NCBI GenBank assembly: GCA_016715885.1
Contig: JADJXL010000001.1
Coordinates: 124,001 to 188,000 of the forward strand
Direction of reading: 5' to 3'
Source: Polyangiaceae bacterium
GTDB taxonomy: Bacteria > Myxococcota_A > Polyangia > Polyangiales > Polyangiaceae
DNA length: 64,000 nucleotides
How positions within the stretch are numbered: the first letter of the stretch is position 1; the number at the start of each line of letters is the position of its first letter. The translations under genes were made by a program, and so were the position numbers. Below are positions 62,463 to 64,000 of this stretch, in pieces. The notes below the pieces were generated by a model. The model was not told the origin of the DNA and did not search any database. It saw only the letters and a list, made by a program, of their open reading frames with translations.

Positions 62463-64000
62463 ATGAAGCGCTTTTTCAACACCGCGGGGCCGTGCAAGCC
62501 GGAGATGCACTACATGATTCCGGCTGCCGAGCGTCTGCCGGATGCGCCCAAGGTCATCGATCAGTTCGGCTATTTCGTCGTGCATGCACCCAGGCAGACG
62601 GGCAAGACGACGACGCTGCGTGCGCTCGCGAAAAAGCTCACGGCCGAAGGGAAATACGCGGCGCTGCATTTCTCGTGCGAAGCGGGCGAAGCCCCCGGGG
62701 ACGACTACGAGCAAGCCCAGCGCGTACTACTCGACGAGATCCGGCTCAACGCCGATTCCGCCTTGGCTCCTGAGTTGCAGCCGCCGCCATGGCCCGACGC
62801 TTCCGACGCAGGTCTCGTGCGCGCGGCGCTCGCCGCTTGGGCCAAGGTATGCCCGCGGCCGCTCGTGCTTTTCTTCGACGAGATCGACGCACTGCGCGGA
62901 CAGAGCTTGATCAGCGTCTTGCGGCAGCTTCGAGCGGGGTATCCCGAGCGGCCGGATCGATTCCCCGCCTCGATCGCTCTCTGCGGTCTGCGCGACGTGC
63001 GCGACTACAAGGCGGCAAGCGGAGGAGATCCGTCGCGTCTTGGCACGTCGAGCCCGTTCAACGTGAAGCTCACGTCCATGCGGCTTGGCAATCTCGTTTT
63101 CGAAGAAGTCGCCGAGCTTTACGGGCAACACACGGCCGAGACGGGACAAGTTTTCACTCCCGAGGCGCTTGCTCGTGCGTTCGAGGTGACGGGCGGTCAG
63201 CCTTGGCTGGTCAACGCGCTCGGGCGAGAAATCGTCGAGGAGATGGCCATACCACCAAGCGAAGCCATCACGGCGGCTCATGTCGAGGAAGCGAAGGAGC
63301 GATTGATCCTCGCACGAGCCACGCACCTGGATTCGCTCGTGGCCAAGCTCATGGAGCCGCGCGTGCGCCGGATCATTGAGCCGCTGGTGCTTGGCCAAGA
63401 AATCCCAGACGACGAAACGTACAGCGACGACGCGGCGTACGTGGCGGATTTGGGTCTGGTGAACAAGCGCCCGCTTCGCATCGCGAACCCCATCTACAAG
63501 GAGGTGATCATTCGGGTCCTGGGCGACCGGGTCGAAGATCGAATGGTCGAGTCGCCTCATGCATTCATCCTGCCCGACGGGCGCCTTGCATTCCGCAAGA
63601 TGATGCGTGCATTCGCAAAATTCTGGCGAGAGAATGGCGAAGTATTGGCGACGCGCATGCCTTATCCCGAAGCGGGTCCGCAATTGGTGCTCATGGCGTT
63701 CATGCAACGCATCGTCAATGGCGGCGGGTACATCGACCGCGAATATGGCATCGGAAGAAAACGTATCGATTTGCTTTTGCGTTATCCATACAAGAAAAAG
63801 GACGGCACGCGGGCCGAACAACGCCGGGCGGTCGAGATAAAAGTGTGGCGCAAAGGCGAAGCCAATCCGCTCAAAAAAGGATTGGCACAAATGGACGAAT
63901 ACTTGGGGAGCCTTGGCATGAAAAGCGGAACGCTGGTCATTTTCGACGCGCGTGGAAGGCTCGCCAAAAAGAAAGTCCAATACGAAGACACCGTCACGAA
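62463..64000 (+). CDS. AAA-like ATPase with PD-(D/E)XK nuclease domain, 3' end outside window
   Basis: Open from ATG 62463 (MKRFFNTAGPCKPEMHYMIP) to the last base, at least 512 codons. Walker A is VVHAPRQTGKTTTLRALAKK; Walker B is LVLFFDEIDALRG. The middle holds GGQPWLVNALGREIVEEMA, typical of AAA-like proteins of this group. The C-terminal region has IDREYGIGRKRIDLLLRY, then RAVEIKVWRKGEANPLKKGL (D and ExK of a PD-(D/E)XK nuclease) and LGMKSGTLVIFDARG. Such proteins occur widely and their role is not settled; related ones are linked to mobile or defence regions. It was overlooked because the gene is cut by the window edge. Confidence 0.9.
   Translation, partial: MKRFFNTAGPCKPEMHYMIPAAERLPDAPKVIDQFGYFVVHAPRQTGKTTTLRALAKKLTAEGKYAALHFSCEAGEAPGDDYEQAQRVLLDEIRLNADSALAPELQPPPWPDASDAGLVRAALAAWAKVCPRPLVLFFDEIDALRGQSLISVLRQLRAGYPERPDRFPASIALCGLRDVRDYKAASGGDPSRLGTSSPFNVKLTSMRLGNLVFEEVAELYGQHTAETGQVFTPEALARAFEVTGGQPWLVNALGREIVEEMAIPPSEAITAAHVEEAKERLILARATHLDSLVAKLMEPRVRRIIEPLVLGQEIPDDETYSDDAAYVADLGLVNKRPLRIANPIYKEVIIRVLGDRVEDRMVESPHAFILPDGRLAFRKMMRAFAKFWRENGEVLATRMPYPEAGPQLVLMAFMQRIVNGGGYIDREYGIGRKRIDLLLRYPYKKKDGTRAEQRRAVEIKVWRKGEANPLKKGLAQMDEYLGSLGMKSGTLVIFDARGRLAKKKVQYEDTVT

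Overview
The window looks like a chromosome piece from a myxobacterium (Myxococcota, probably a Polyangiales-type genome, perhaps a metagenome bin). The reasons are the high G+C, several Hanks-type Ser/Thr kinases (one fused to cyclase-like, AAA and TPR regions), many Cys-rich lipoproteins with Gly/Ser linkers, MopE-like DNDCNG repeats, ECF-like sigma factors and long TPR proteins. No rRNA, tRNA or CRISPR was recognised. There are no transposase genes.

Layout. 0-9 kb: thioredoxin-like fragment, small exported protein, kinase, a 1690-residue TPR protein, an acyltransferase and an SDR-type epimerase. 9-12.3 kb: a lipoprotein gene broken by two indels, a SelW-like selenoprotein with an in-frame TGA and a hairpin fitting a bacterial SECIS (missed by ordinary ORF calling), and an XRE regulator paired with an unknown gene. 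12.5-25.4 kb: a tandem duplication of a unit of about 6.4 kb, all on the minus strand. Each unit reads: TonB-like lipoprotein, ankyrin protein, a slot whose content differs between the copies, outer-membrane-type protein, Cys-rich lipoprotein, sigma factor with a membrane segment. Copy A keeps the sigma factor intact; in copy B the sigma gene has decayed. 25.4-26.7 kb: 42-bp tandem repeats and a broken gene. 27-33 kb: a second acyltransferase, Cys-rich lipoproteins, a DUF192 protein, a cyclophilin and a MopE-like protein. 33-36 kb: a DUF262 protein translationally coupled to a HipA-like kinase with three frameshifts. 36-44 kb: HMG-CoA lyase, PurF, a triheme cytochrome, a cyclic-nucleotide-binding protein, and a truD-exbB-exbD-tonB operon. 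44-51 kb: a lipoprotein with 13 GWSN repeats, then two divergent kinases. 51-55 kb: two ABC permeases, a carboxymuconolactone-decarboxylase-like protein, and an AAA-ATPase-like/PD-(D/E)XK protein lacking its ATPase part. 55-64 kb: a repetitive surface lipoprotein, an ATPase + TPR pair, 85-bp repeats, and an AAA/PD-(D/E)XK protein running off the end.

A global caveat: at least nine genes are interrupted by one-base shifts. Many lie in G or C runs of 3-5, and most restore a full-length family member when one base is added. Many of these may be consensus errors of the assembly rather than biology. The decay of the copy-B sigma gene (nonsense change plus deletion plus loss of its end) looks real. 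Two results deserve most attention: the selenoprotein, and the tandem sigma/lipoprotein/outer-membrane unit with its exchangeable slot.
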